This document shows positions 1-7,710 of a stretch of 64,000 nt of DNA, in pieces (the first letter of the stretch is position 1; the number at the start of each line of letters is the position of its first letter). Under the pieces are notes generated by a model that did not search any database, was not told the DNA's origin, and worked only from the letters and a program-made list of their open reading frames with translations. Origin of the DNA: Hoeflea sp. 108 (lineage in GTDB: Bacteria > Pseudomonadota > Alphaproteobacteria > Rhizobiales > Rhizobiaceae); NCBI RefSeq assembly GCF_000372965.1, contig NZ_KB890024.1, forward strand, positions 3,102,839 through 3,166,838. Reading direction: 5' to 3'. A program made the translations under genes and the position numbers.

Positions 1-475
1 CCAGCGCCGCATCGTCGAGGATGGCGTTGATCCCGGGCGCTTGCGAAGGCTCAACCTTGTCGCCTTCGGGCCAAAGCGCGTCCTTGTTGGCGGCAGGGGC
101 TGCCGGCACGGCACCCAGCCTGGCAGCCGCAAGGTCGCCGTCGGGGACGGTCGTGCAGCCGGCACCTTCATGGGCAACCGCAAGCCCCCGGCCGAAGACG
201 CCGAACAGCCCTGCCCGCACAGTGCCCGCCTCCTTGTCGACACTCACCGACATCAGCCGAAGCAGCGGATGGCCCGGCGCCTGCACGTCGTCGGCCAGCA
301 CCTGGCCGGCATCGCGCCCTGCAACAAAGACGTTGGAACAGACGATCTTGGCGGCATAACCCGAACCGACACGGATCAGCGCCGGCGGCGCGAAATAGAG
401 CCAGCCGGCCAAGGCGGCGACCGCAAGGACAACAAGGGCCGCAAACCATTTGATAATCTTGCCAACAATGCGCAT
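1..475 (-). CDS. Serine hydrolase of the beta-lactamase superfamily, N-terminal part (cut by window edge)
   Basis: Only the first 158 codons are inside the window; the gene continues beyond base 1. The product starts MRIVGKIIKWFAALVVLAVA, a charged N-terminus followed by one hydrophobic helix (about residues 8-28), so it is probably membrane-anchored or exported. The segment that follows (CSNVFVAGRDA, then QVLADD) matches what I know of the N-terminus of class C beta-lactamase-like or 6-aminohexanoate-dimer-hydrolase-like proteins of rhizobia. The catalytic SxxK motif would lie outside the window, so the call rests on the N-terminal region alone. ATG chosen at 475; no better start is visible. 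Confidence 0.6.
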   Translation of the reverse strand, partial: MRIVGKIIKWFAALVVLAVAALAGWLYFAPPALIRVGSGYAAKIVCSNVFVAGRDAGQVLADDVQAPGHPLLRLMSVSVDKEAGTVRAGLFGVFGRGLAVAHEGAGCTTVPDGDLAAARLGAVPAAPAANKDALWPEGDKVEPSQAPGINAILDDAAL

Positions 476-707
476 TGCTTCCTCCGCCGGGAACCATGCT
501 TTCGCCATGGAATTGCCGTCATTCCTCACGCAAATCGGGAAGGCTGTCGAGCACGATCAACCCTTTATCAACCATGATCGGCGAAGACAGGGAGGGGATA
601 TGCGGCCGCGTGGGATATAGCCGCGATCCATCACAAATCTGCCTGACCGCAAGGTCGGCTCCTTAGATGCTCGTTCCGATCGGCCGTGCCGGTCCCTGGG
701 AGACGTG

Positions 708-1514
708 ATGCGCCGCGCTTCGGCCCTCTTGCTGCTTGCCTTCCTCAGCGCCTGCTCGACGGCGGACACGCTGTCGCTCGCCCCCGTCGGCAACTCGACG
801 GTCACGGCGTCCAACGTGTCGGTCAGGAACCCGCGCTTCGAGGACAGCGACCCGCATCAGTGGGAGAGCGGCGCGCCCTGGACCTATGCCGTCCACGGCA
901 CCGACGTATCAAAATACCAGACCTCGATCGACTGGCCGCAGGCCAAGGACAGCGGCATCTCCTTTGCCTTCATCAAGGCGACCGAGGGCGGCGACCGCGT
1001 CGACGACTATTTCGACGAGCACTGGCGCGCCACCAAGTCGGCCGGCGTGCCGCGCGGCGCCTATCATTTCTACTATTTCTGCCGCCCTGCCGCCGAACAG
1101 GCGCGCTGGTTCATCCAGAACGTGCCCAACGAGCGTTCGTCGCTGCCGCCCATCCTCGACATGGAATGGAACCCGCAGTCGCCGAGCTGCAAGCTGAGGC
1201 CGGCAGCCGCCACCGTGCGCAGCGAGATGAAGATCTTCCTCGACATCGTCGAAAAGCACTATGGCAAGAAGCCGGTCATCTACACCTCGATCGACTTCTT
1301 CGAGGACAACAACCTGTCGACGTTCACAGGCTATCCCTACTGGCTGCGCTCGGTGGCTGGCCATCCGTCATCGAGATATGGCAGCCATCCCTTCACCTTC
1401 TGGCAGTACACCGGAACCGGCGTCGTGCCGGGCATCAGGGGCAATGCCGACATCAACGTGTTCAACGGCACCGAAACCCACTGGAAGAAGTGGCTGGCCG
1501 CCAACACGAAGTAG
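708..1514 (+). CDS. GH25-family lysozyme-like lipoprotein (putative muramidase)
   Basis: A 268-residue protein with a lipoprotein signal: a hydrophobic run and a lipobox LSAC ending at Cys16, so it is probably lipid-anchored in the cell envelope. The rest is a glycoside hydrolase family 25 barrel. HGTDVSKYQ places the first catalytic-region Asp at residue 66, FAFIKATEG follows, and PILDMEWN carries the Asp151/Glu153 pair typical of the family. GH25 enzymes cleave the MurNAc-GlcNAc bond of peptidoglycan. An in-frame GTG lies one codon upstream (705); the ATG is preferred, with GGGAG just before it. It sits directly upstream of a lytic transglycosylase on the same strand, suggesting two complementary wall-cleaving enzymes. 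Confidence 0.85.
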   Translation: MRRASALLLLAFLSACSTADTLSLAPVGNSTVTASNVSVRNPRFEDSDPHQWESGAPWTYAVHGTDVSKYQTSIDWPQAKDSGISFAFIKATEGGDRVDDYFDEHWRATKSAGVPRGAYHFYYFCRPAAEQARWFIQNVPNERSSLPPILDMEWNPQSPSCKLRPAAATVRSEMKIFLDIVEKHYGKKPVIYTSIDFFEDNNLSTFTGYPYWLRSVAGHPSSRYGSHPFTFWQYTGTGVVPGIRGNADINVFNGTETHWKKWLAANTK

Positions 1515-1705
1515 CACTCCAGACGCCCGGTCTGCACCGCCGGGCTGCACATTTCGCATGGCAGATGCGACAAGAAGAGGGGGTGCGGCCCTCGCGCCGG
1601 TTCTATAGAAGGCCGGCAAAGACAATGACTTGGCCGTCAGCCTGATTTCGCCATTTTGCGAAGGCACGAAGCTCGACGTGACGGGCCAAGCAGGAGACCT
1701 GCCCA

Positions 1706-2926
1706 ATGAGACTGCCGAGCAAGGCGCTGATCGCCATCCTTTTTGCCACTGCCGCCCTGCCCGCGGCGGCCCAGGACACCGCCGCCGTCCCCCAGGGCGC
1801 GACCGCTGCAGCCCTGGAATGCGGCGACGACTTCGCCACCTGGAAGCAGAACCTTGCCAACGAGGCCCGCACTGCGGGCGTCGGCGAAAAGGGATTGTCG
1901 GCGCTCGCCAATGCGACGCTTGACCAGAAGGTGCTCGACCGCGACCGCGCCCAGGGCGTGTTCTCGCAGACCTTCACCCAGTTCTCAGAGCGCATGATCA
2001 GCGACTACCGGCTGAAGCATGGTGCTGCGAACCTCCAGAAATACGGCACCTACTTCGCCAAGGGCGAACAAGACTACGGCGTGCCCGGCCCGGTGGTTGC
2101 CGCCTTCTGGGCGCTCGAGACCGATTTCGGCGCCGTCCAGGGCAATTTCAATTCGCTCAACGCGCTCGTCACGCTTGCCCATGACTGTCGCCGTCCCGAC
2201 CTGTTCCGGCCGCAGATCGTGCCGCTGATGACCCTGATCGACCGCAACGTCCTGCCCGCCGACGTCAAGGGCGCCTGGGCCGGCGAGATCGGCCAGACCC
2301 AGATCCTGCCGTCGGATTATCTGGCGCGCGGCGTCGACGGCGACGGCGACGGTGTCGTCGACCTGCGCAACAGCCCGGCCGACGTCATCCTGACCACCGC
2401 CCGCAAGATCGAATCCCGCGGCTGGAAGCGCGGCGAGCCCTGGGTTCAGGAAATCCGCGTGCCCGCCGAGATGGACTGGGCGCTGACGGGCCGCACCAAC
2501 AAGCTGCCGCTGGCCGACTGGGCCAAGATGGGCATTACCAACCGCGACGGATCGGCCCTGCAGGACAACGGCCTGAAGGCCGGCGTGGTGCTGCCGATGG
2601 GCCGCAAGGGCCCGGCCTTCCTCACCTACGAGAACTACGACGTCTATCTCGAATGGAACCAGTCGGCGACCTACACGCTGACGGCGGCCCACCTCGCTGC
2701 CCGCCTCGCCGGCCAGCCCGCCTTCGACCGTGGCAACCCGGACGCAGGCCTCACCGGCGACGCCATGAAGGCCCTGCAGCAGAAGCTCCACGACAAGGGT
2801 TATGACGTCGGCGGCATCGACGGCATTCTCGGCACCAACACCCGCGAAGCCATCCGCCAGGAACAGATGCGCCTCAAGCTGCCGGTCGACGGCTGGCCGA
2901 CGGACGAGCTGCTGGCGGATCTCTGA
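1706..2926 (+). CDS. Lytic murein transglycosylase (MltB type) with C-terminal peptidoglycan-binding domain
   Basis: 406 residues. An N-terminal signal peptide ends near AAAQ (residue 23), directing the protein to the periplasm. Residues about 35-335 form the MltB-like catalytic domain; WALETDFG carries the probable catalytic Glu138, and GQTQILPSDYL follows as in SLT fold 2 enzymes. Residues about 345-402 (DAMKALQQKLHDKGYDVGGI, ending near TREAIRQEQ) are a peptidoglycan_binding_1 module. The enzyme cleaves glycan strands to 1,6-anhydro-MurNAc products. Preceded by a GH25 protein on the same strand after a 190-base gap. Immediately followed by a heptamer tandem repeat. Confidence 0.93.
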   Translation: MRLPSKALIAILFATAALPAAAQDTAAVPQGATAAALECGDDFATWKQNLANEARTAGVGEKGLSALANATLDQKVLDRDRAQGVFSQTFTQFSERMISDYRLKHGAANLQKYGTYFAKGEQDYGVPGPVVAAFWALETDFGAVQGNFNSLNALVTLAHDCRRPDLFRPQIVPLMTLIDRNVLPADVKGAWAGEIGQTQILPSDYLARGVDGDGDGVVDLRNSPADVILTTARKIESRGWKRGEPWVQEIRVPAEMDWALTGRTNKLPLADWAKMGITNRDGSALQDNGLKAGVVLPMGRKGPAFLTYENYDVYLEWNQSATYTLTAAHLAARLAGQPAFDRGNPDAGLTGDAMKALQQKLHDKGYDVGGIDGILGTNTREAIRQEQMRLKLPVDGWPTDELLADL

Positions 2927-2973
2927 GGGAATAGGGAATAGGGAATAGGGAATAGGGAATAGGGAATAGGGAA
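2927..2973. repeat. Heptanucleotide tandem repeat (GGGAATA, six full copies plus five bases)
   Basis: Six exact head-to-tail copies of GGGAATA begin at the base after the lytic transglycosylase stop codon and end in a partial copy. Related but degenerate units (TTCCCTA, TTCCCAC) continue at about 3003-3035 on the other side of a short unique stretch. The tract is A/G-rich on the plus strand. It resembles the short tandemly repeated heptamers known from some cyanobacteria; its origin here is unknown. Confidence 0.95.
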
Positions 2974-3047
2974 GGATTACGACGTCTTGCCGTTGAAAAC
3001 TCCCACTTCCCACTATTCCCTACCTCACTATTCACCCTTCGCCATTC

Positions 3048-3917
3048 TCAAAACAACGCCGTAGCGCTCTCGTGCCGTGGCTTCCAGCCAAGCTCGGCGC
3101 GCGCCTTGTCACCGCTCAGCTGTTGGCTGATGGCATAGCCGCGCGCCCATTCGCCGAGCCGCTCCGCAGCCTCGTCGACGCTGACGACACGCATCTCCAG
3201 GCGTTCCACGCCCAGGTAATCCGCCACGCCTGATATGATCGCGCCCTGGGTCAGGCCTGATATGGCCGAGCCGTTGTAGACGGAACCGGGCCGCGCCTGC
3301 TCCATGGCCAGCAGATAGAGATCGGCAAGGTCGCCGGCATGGACGAGCGGCCAGACAACATCGAGCGAGCCGATGACGTCGACGGCCTGGCCTTCGCCCA
3401 GGGCGTCCATGAACGACGAAAACACGCCGCCTTCGCCGGAGTAGACCATCGCCGGATGAATGACGACGCCTTCGACGCCCGGCGCCTCCAGCACGCGGCA
3501 CATGTTGTCGATCATCCAGCCGAAGGCCGGCAGCGGATCGAAAGCGCTGTCTTCGGTGGCCACACGCTCTCCCGTCGCCCCGAACAGCCAGCAGCCGCCG
3601 GTATAGACGAAGCGCGGCCGCTTTGGCATGGCGCCCAGCACCGGCAAAAGCGCATCGAGCAGCGCCGTCTCGACCGGCCCCATGTCGTCGCCGAAATCGG
3701 CCGCCGCATGGATCACGGCATCGACGGGCGGAAGCTTGCCGACCCATGCACGCGGTGTCCGCAGGTCCCCGAGCAGCGGCACAGCGCCTGCCGCCACGAG
3801 ACGTTCAGCCGACGCTTCGGAGCGAGCGAGGCCGATCACCTCATGGCCGCCTTCGATGAGACGCTGCAGGACATGGCGCCCGATGAAACCGGTGCCGCCG
3901 AGAAGGAAAACGCGCAT
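3048..3917 (-). CDS. NAD(P)-dependent epimerase/dehydratase (extended SDR family)
   Basis: 289 residues. The N-terminal Rossmann motif GGTGFIG (residues 7-13) is the nucleotide-binding signature of extended short-chain dehydrogenases. DAVIHAAADFGDD follows, as in nucleotide-sugar epimerase-like proteins. The catalytic YxxxK is not evident: the region expected to carry it reads WMIDNMCRVLE, so the usual Tyr/Lys pair may be altered and the substrate cannot be named. Heptamer repeats flank the gene on both sides and isolate it from its neighbours. Probably cytoplasmic; the physiological role is not clear. Confidence 0.75.
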   Translation of the reverse strand: MRVFLLGGTGFIGRHVLQRLIEGGHEVIGLARSEASAERLVAAGAVPLLGDLRTPRAWVGKLPPVDAVIHAAADFGDDMGPVETALLDALLPVLGAMPKRPRFVYTGGCWLFGATGERVATEDSAFDPLPAFGWMIDNMCRVLEAPGVEGVVIHPAMVYSGEGGVFSSFMDALGEGQAVDVIGSLDVVWPLVHAGDLADLYLLAMEQARPGSVYNGSAISGLTQGAIISGVADYLGVERLEMRVVSVDEAAERLGEWARGYAISQQLSGDKARAELGWKPRHESATALF

Positions 3918-3934
3918 GGGGAGGGCCTTGAGAA

Positions 3935-3960
3935 GTGAGTAGTGAGTAGTGAGTAGTGAG
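3935..3960. repeat. Heptanucleotide tandem repeat (GTGAGTA, three copies plus five bases)
   Basis: Three exact copies of GTGAGTA and a partial fourth lie just upstream of the start of the epimerase gene (which reads leftward). The unit differs from the GGGAATA repeat on the other side of that gene at two of seven positions. Further degenerate units (TCACTATTCCCTATT) lie at about 4018-4031. Confidence 0.9.
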
Positions 3961-4042
3961 GTGCGTAAATTGGAACGTCCCCACGGCCATTCAAGCCGCT
4001 ACTCCCATTTCCCTGCTCACTATTCCCTATTCGCTGTCCCTC

Positions 4043-5266
4043 TCACTCCGCCGCCATCGTCTCCAGGCTGGCAAAGCCCTGCGGCGCGTCGCCCTCGTCG
4101 AATGGCGTCGTCACCTCGACGAAGGTATCGGGATAAAAGCCGTTGAAACGGGTCCTGAGCGACAGCGAGTAGGCCCCGATATGGCCGATCTCGATCCAGT
4201 CGCCGGTGTCGATGGTCTCGGGCAGCCAGAACGGCCTGGACAGAATGTCGACGGAATCGCAGGTCGCCCCGCACACCTTGAAAGGAACGATGTTGCCGAC
4301 GTCGCCGTTGCGCGTGCGGATCGCCGGATCGGGGATGAAGCGCGCCGGCAGGGTGATCTTGCCGGTCCATGAGTCCGACAGCGATGCCCAGATGCCGTCA
4401 TTGATGTAGAGCCGCCTGCCCTTGCGCAACAGCACGCGCACGATCAGCGACAGGCAGCGCGCCACGATCACCCGCCCCGGCTCGGCCACCAGCGGCATCT
4501 CGTCGAAATTGTACTCCTTCAGGTCGCCGCGAAAGCGCGACATGATCTGGCCGATCGAGGGCATCGCCGGCTTCTTCGAGTTGGGGTCGTGGCCATATTC
4601 GGCCGGGAAGCCGCCGCCGACATCGAGCCCCGCCAGATCGAACGACACGCGGTTGCGGACCCAGTCGACCGAGGCCAGCGCCCGCTCGTAGGTATCGGGA
4701 TCCTCGATCTGGCTGCCGACATGGAAGCACAGGCCGACCTTGTAGCCGTTGCGGTTGAGCCGTTCGGCCAGCTCGACGGCATTGGCCGGCCCTGCCCCGA
4801 ACTTCTTCGACAGCTCGTAGGCCGCCGAGCCCTTGGTCTGCACGCGCACGAACACGGTGATGGCGCCTGGGTCGATATCGAGCGCCCGCACTACGCGGTT
4901 GAGCTTGTTGATCTCGTCCTCGTGGTCGACGGCGATGACGCGGATGCCGTAGGTCTCCAGCGCCAGCCTGATGTCCGACTGCGCCTTGACCGGATGCATG
5001 TAGATCATCTCGGCCTCCTTGGAGACCTCGCGGACCGCCGCGAACTCGCCTGGCGAGGCCACGTCGAACATCGTCACGCCGGCTTCCACCAGGGCCTTCA
5101 GCACGATCAGCTCGCCATTGGTCTTGACCGCATAGGCGGTCTTGCCGGGAAACATGTCCATGAAGGCGCGCGCGTCCGCCTTGAGCACTTCCGGCCGGAA
5201 GCAATAAACCGGGGCATCGGGGCGGAGAGCGAGGGCTGCCTCGCGTGCATTCTCGAATCGCTGCAT
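4043..5266 (-). CDS. Group IV PLP-dependent ornithine/lysine decarboxylase (alanine-racemase fold)
   Basis: 407 residues. Lys48 in TAYAVKTN is the PLP Schiff-base lysine, followed by CFHVGSQ, LDVGGGFP and AEPGR, which shape the phosphate and substrate site of eukaryotic-type ornithine decarboxylases. The C-terminal KVCGATCDSVD holds the conserved active-site Cys and Asp. The family decarboxylates ornithine and/or lysine to putrescine or cadaverine in the cytoplasm; length and motifs are complete. Substrate preference cannot be read from sequence: rhizobial relatives include both ornithine-specific and bifunctional enzymes. Single gene, transcribed away from the divergent exporter at 5440. A polyamine role is inferred from the family. 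Confidence 0.9.
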   Translation of the reverse strand: MQRFENAREAALALRPDAPVYCFRPEVLKADARAFMDMFPGKTAYAVKTNGELIVLKALVEAGVTMFDVASPGEFAAVREVSKEAEMIYMHPVKAQSDIRLALETYGIRVIAVDHEDEINKLNRVVRALDIDPGAITVFVRVQTKGSAAYELSKKFGAGPANAVELAERLNRNGYKVGLCFHVGSQIEDPDTYERALASVDWVRNRVSFDLAGLDVGGGFPAEYGHDPNSKKPAMPSIGQIMSRFRGDLKEYNFDEMPLVAEPGRVIVARCLSLIVRVLLRKGRRLYINDGIWASLSDSWTGKITLPARFIPDPAIRTRNGDVGNIVPFKVCGATCDSVDILSRPFWLPETIDTGDWIEIGHIGAYSLSLRTRFNGFYPDTFVEVTTPFDEGDAPQGFASLETMAAE

Positions 5267-5439
5267 GGAAGCTCCTCGTGTGCCGGCTGAAATCTAACCC
5301 AAGCGGACTGCGATGCAACCTGAGCAGATTTCCGGGCGGACTTTGGCAGGAATGTTGCGTCAGGCTCTTTGAATCGGGTGGCTCTATCGGTGAATCGCGC
5401 TTAGCGATTGAATGTGACGAAGCGAAGAAGGGATCGGCA

Positions 5440-6336
5440 ATGAGCGCACGTGACTGGGCAAGGCTGCTGCTTCTGGGCCTCATCTGGGGCGGGTCGTTCT
5501 TCTGCGTGCACATCGCGGTCGCCGAGATCGTACCGCTCAAGCTGGTGATGTTCCGGGTGCTGATCGCGGGCGCTGCCCTTCACCTGTTCCTGCTGCTGCG
5601 CGGCCCTTCCTTCCGCCTCGCTTTGCCCCATATGGGCACGCTGTTCTTTCTGGCGGTGCTCAACAACGTCATCCCGTTTTCGCTGATCTGCCTCGGCCAG
5701 ACCGAGATCGGCGCCGGTCTTGCCTCGGTGCTCAACGCCACCACGCCATTCTGGACCCTCATCATCGCCAACATCGCCACCAGCGACGAGAAACTGAACT
5801 GGAACAAGCTGGCCGGCATCGGATTGGGCATCGCCGGCACCGCCATCATGGTCGGTCCGGGCATGGTCGCCGGGCTCGGCGGCCCCGTATGGGCCAAATT
5901 CGCCCTTGTCGGCGCCTCGCTTTCTTATGCGCTCGCTTTGATGGTGGCGCGCAGGCTGAGGGGCGTTCCGCCCGCCATCATCGCCACCGGCCAGCTGACG
6001 GCCTCGTCCATCATCATGGTTCCGCTCGTGCTGGCGCTCTACGGCACATCGGGCCTGTTTGCAGCCAGCAGCAATGCCTGGCTGGCCACGCTGGCGCTGG
6101 CGCTGGTCGCCACGGCTTTCGCCTATATCCTGTTCTTCAAGCTGGTGGCCTCGGCCGGCGCCACCAACACCTCGCTGGTGACGCTCATCGTGCCGGCAAG
6201 CGCCATGCTGCTGTCGGTGAGCTTCCTGGGCGAGCGTCTCGAACCGTTCGAACTGGGCGGCATGGTGCTCATCGCGCTGGGACTGGTCACCATCGACGGG
6301 CGGCTGTTCAAGCGCCGCCAGCCGGCCGGCGCCTGA
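5440..6336 (+). CDS. EamA/DMT-family transporter
   Basis: 298 residues, nearly all hydrophobic, with about ten predicted transmembrane segments as two EamA repeats (roughly residues 5-140 and 150-290). The start MSARDWARLLLLGLIWGGSFF is a typical DMT first helix. The reading frame is open further upstream, but this ATG is preceded by a purine-rich site (GAAGAAGGGA) and begins exactly at the family N-terminus. Members export small metabolites such as amino acids; the substrate here is unknown. Divergent from the ornithine/lysine decarboxylase, so a link to diamine export is possible but only inferred. Confidence 0.88.
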   Translation: MSARDWARLLLLGLIWGGSFFCVHIAVAEIVPLKLVMFRVLIAGAALHLFLLLRGPSFRLALPHMGTLFFLAVLNNVIPFSLICLGQTEIGAGLASVLNATTPFWTLIIANIATSDEKLNWNKLAGIGLGIAGTAIMVGPGMVAGLGGPVWAKFALVGASLSYALALMVARRLRGVPPAIIATGQLTASSIIMVPLVLALYGTSGLFAASSNAWLATLALALVATAFAYILFFKLVASAGATNTSLVTLIVPASAMLLSVSFLGERLEPFELGGMVLIALGLVTIDGRLFKRRQPAGA

Positions 6337-6417
6337 CGGCGGATTCGAAATGGCGAGCCTTGCCCGGCATTGCTGCAGTGCCCCGTCGCAGGCTGAATGG
6401 GAGGCCTGGGCGCTGTC

Positions 6418-6437
6418 GTGGCTAATCGATTAGCCAC
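6418..6437. promoter_or_regulatory. Perfect 20 bp palindrome, LacI-family-like operator
   Basis: GTGGCTAATCGATTAGCCAC is self-complementary over all 20 bases, with a central CG typical of LacI/GalR-type operators. It lies 80 bases after the EamA gene and about 110 bases before the promoter of the small gene at 6607. No LacI-type regulator is encoded in the window. It could also be a terminator-like hairpin, but no T-run follows. Confidence 0.5.
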
Positions 6438-6545
6438 AATTTCTCCACAACCCTTGCCGGTGCATTTACCAAGTAAATCCAACGGCTAAGAGCAAAAAAC
6501 GTGTCGTATTTCTCATAATTCTGTCGCAATGCAGCACATTTTTTC

Positions 6546-6574
6546 CTTGCGTGTGACCGAAATGCCCCTAGATT
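6546..6574 (+). promoter_or_regulatory. Sigma-70-type promoter for the 28-residue peptide gene
   Basis: CTTGCG (6546-6551), a 17-base spacer and TAGATT (6569-6574) resemble the alphaproteobacterial housekeeping consensus CTTGAC-N17-CTATAT. The predicted start near 6581 gives a leader of about 26 bases carrying the AGGAGG ribosome site. Confidence 0.55.
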
Positions 6575-6606
6575 CCGGCCTGTGGCTTGCAAAGAGGAGG
6601 CTATGC

Positions 6607-6693
6607 ATGGGACTGACTAGGTCAATCAATGCAGTCATGATTTGCGCTGCCTTTGCCTTCATCGGCGCGCTTATTGTCGGAGTTCTTCCATAG
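6607..6693 (+). CDS. Predicted 28-residue single-span membrane peptide
   Basis: The reading frame encodes 28 residues: a short polar N-terminus (MGLTRSINAV) and a hydrophobic segment (about residues 9-28, including CAAFAFIGALIVGV) long enough for one membrane helix. A perfect AGGAGG (6595-6600) lies six bases before this ATG. An earlier ATG at 6603 is in another frame and stops after five codons. A promoter-like element lies upstream and a strong terminator follows, so the unit looks complete and monocistronic. Small proteins of this kind are often missed by annotation. I do not recognise a family and assign no function. Confidence 0.65.
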   Translation: MGLTRSINAVMICAAFAFIGALIVGVLP

Positions 6694-6741
6694 GCCGCTT
6701 GACGGCGGAAGACCAAAGCACCTCCAAGGTGGAAGCTTTCG

Positions 6742-6772
6742 AAAAGGCCGGGATCACCCTCCCGGCCTTTTT
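6742..6772. terminator. Strong bidirectional intrinsic terminator
   Basis: A 12 bp perfect stem (AAAAGGCCGGGA / TCCCGGCCTTTT) with a six-base loop and T-runs on both strands. It lies between two convergent genes, the small peptide gene and metF, and can serve both. Confidence 0.9.
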
Positions 6773-6795
6773 GATTCCAGACGTTTTCCGACCGA

Positions 6796-7710
6796 TCAGG
6801 CCGCGGCCGATCCCTGCAGTGCCGGTTGCGGACGGATGCCGATCATGTGGCACACGGCCACCACGAGGTCGGCGCGATTCATCGTGTAGAAGTGGAAGTC
6901 GTTGACGCCGCGCTCGACCAGATCGAGCACCTGCTCCACCGCCACGGCCGAAGCCACCAGCGCATGCGTCTGCGGGTCTCTGTCCAGCCCCTCGAAACGC
7001 TCCGCCAGCCAGCTCGGCACATGCGCGCCACAGCGGGCGGAAAAGTTGGCCACCTGCGTGAAGCTGTGGATCGGCAGCACGCCCGGCACGATCGGAATGT
7101 AGATGCCTGCCTTGCGGGCGCGCTCGACGTAGCGCTCGTAGAGGTCGTTGTCGAAGAAGAACTGGGTGATGGCACGCGTCGCGCCATTGTCGACCTTACG
7201 CTTCAGCATGTCGAAATCGGTGACGAAGTCGGGACTCTCGGGGTGCTTCTCGGGATAGGCCGACACGGAGATGTCGAAGTCGCCCTGCGCCTTCAGCGCT
7301 CCCACCAACTCGGCGCCGTTGGCATAGCCGCCGGGATAAGGCTGATAGGCGGCGCCAACGCCCTCCTTGGGGTCGCCGCGCAGCGCCACGAAGCGCTTCA
7401 CACCCATGGCGGCGAATTCTGCGATGACCTGATCGACCTCCTCGCGCGAGGCGTCGACACAGGTCATGTGCGCCGCCGGCGTCAGCGTCGACTCTTCAAG
7501 GATGCGCCTGACCGTGCGGGCCGTGCGCTCGCGCGTCGAGCCGCCGGCGCCATAGGTCACCGACACGAATTGTGGCCGCAGCGGCTCAAGCCGGGTCACG
7601 GTGTCCCAGAGGCGCGCTTCCATGTCATCGTTCTTGGGAGGGAAGAACTCGAAGGAAACACGGATCTTGTTGCCGATGTCGGAGCGCCTGGAGAGCGGAA
7701 ATTGGTTCAT
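6796..7710 (-). CDS. metF: Methylenetetrahydrofolate reductase (NAD(P)H)
   Basis: 304 residues, full length for MetF. It reduces 5,10-methylene-THF to 5-methyl-THF with FAD in the cytoplasm, feeding methionine synthesis. SFEFFPPK holds the catalytic Glu21; VSVTYGAGGSTRERT, FVALRGDP and the C-terminal NDFHFYTMNRADL are family signatures. The start codon shares one base with the stop codon of the upstream ArsR-methyltransferase gene (TGATG), so the two are translationally coupled and co-transcribed. Probably controlled from the palindrome upstream of that regulator. Confidence 0.97.
   Translation of the reverse strand: MNQFPLSRRSDIGNKIRVSFEFFPPKNDDMEARLWDTVTRLEPLRPQFVSVTYGAGGSTRERTARTVRRILEESTLTPAAHMTCVDASREEVDQVIAEFAAMGVKRFVALRGDPKEGVGAAYQPYPGGYANGAELVGALKAQGDFDISVSAYPEKHPESPDFVTDFDMLKRKVDNGATRAITQFFFDNDLYERYVERARKAGIYIPIVPGVLPIHSFTQVANFSARCGAHVPSWLAERFEGLDRDPQTHALVASAVAVEQVLDLVERGVNDFHFYTMNRADLVVAVCHMIGIRPQPALQGSAAA

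Noticed and set aside
1985..3013. Open frame on the minus strand through the heptamer repeat (342 codons)
   Set aside because: Antisense to the lytic transglycosylase; its start lies in the repeat and its composition is that of a shadow frame.
2927..3960. CRISPR array
   Set aside because: Repeat units are 7 bases without spacers; no cas genes are in the window.
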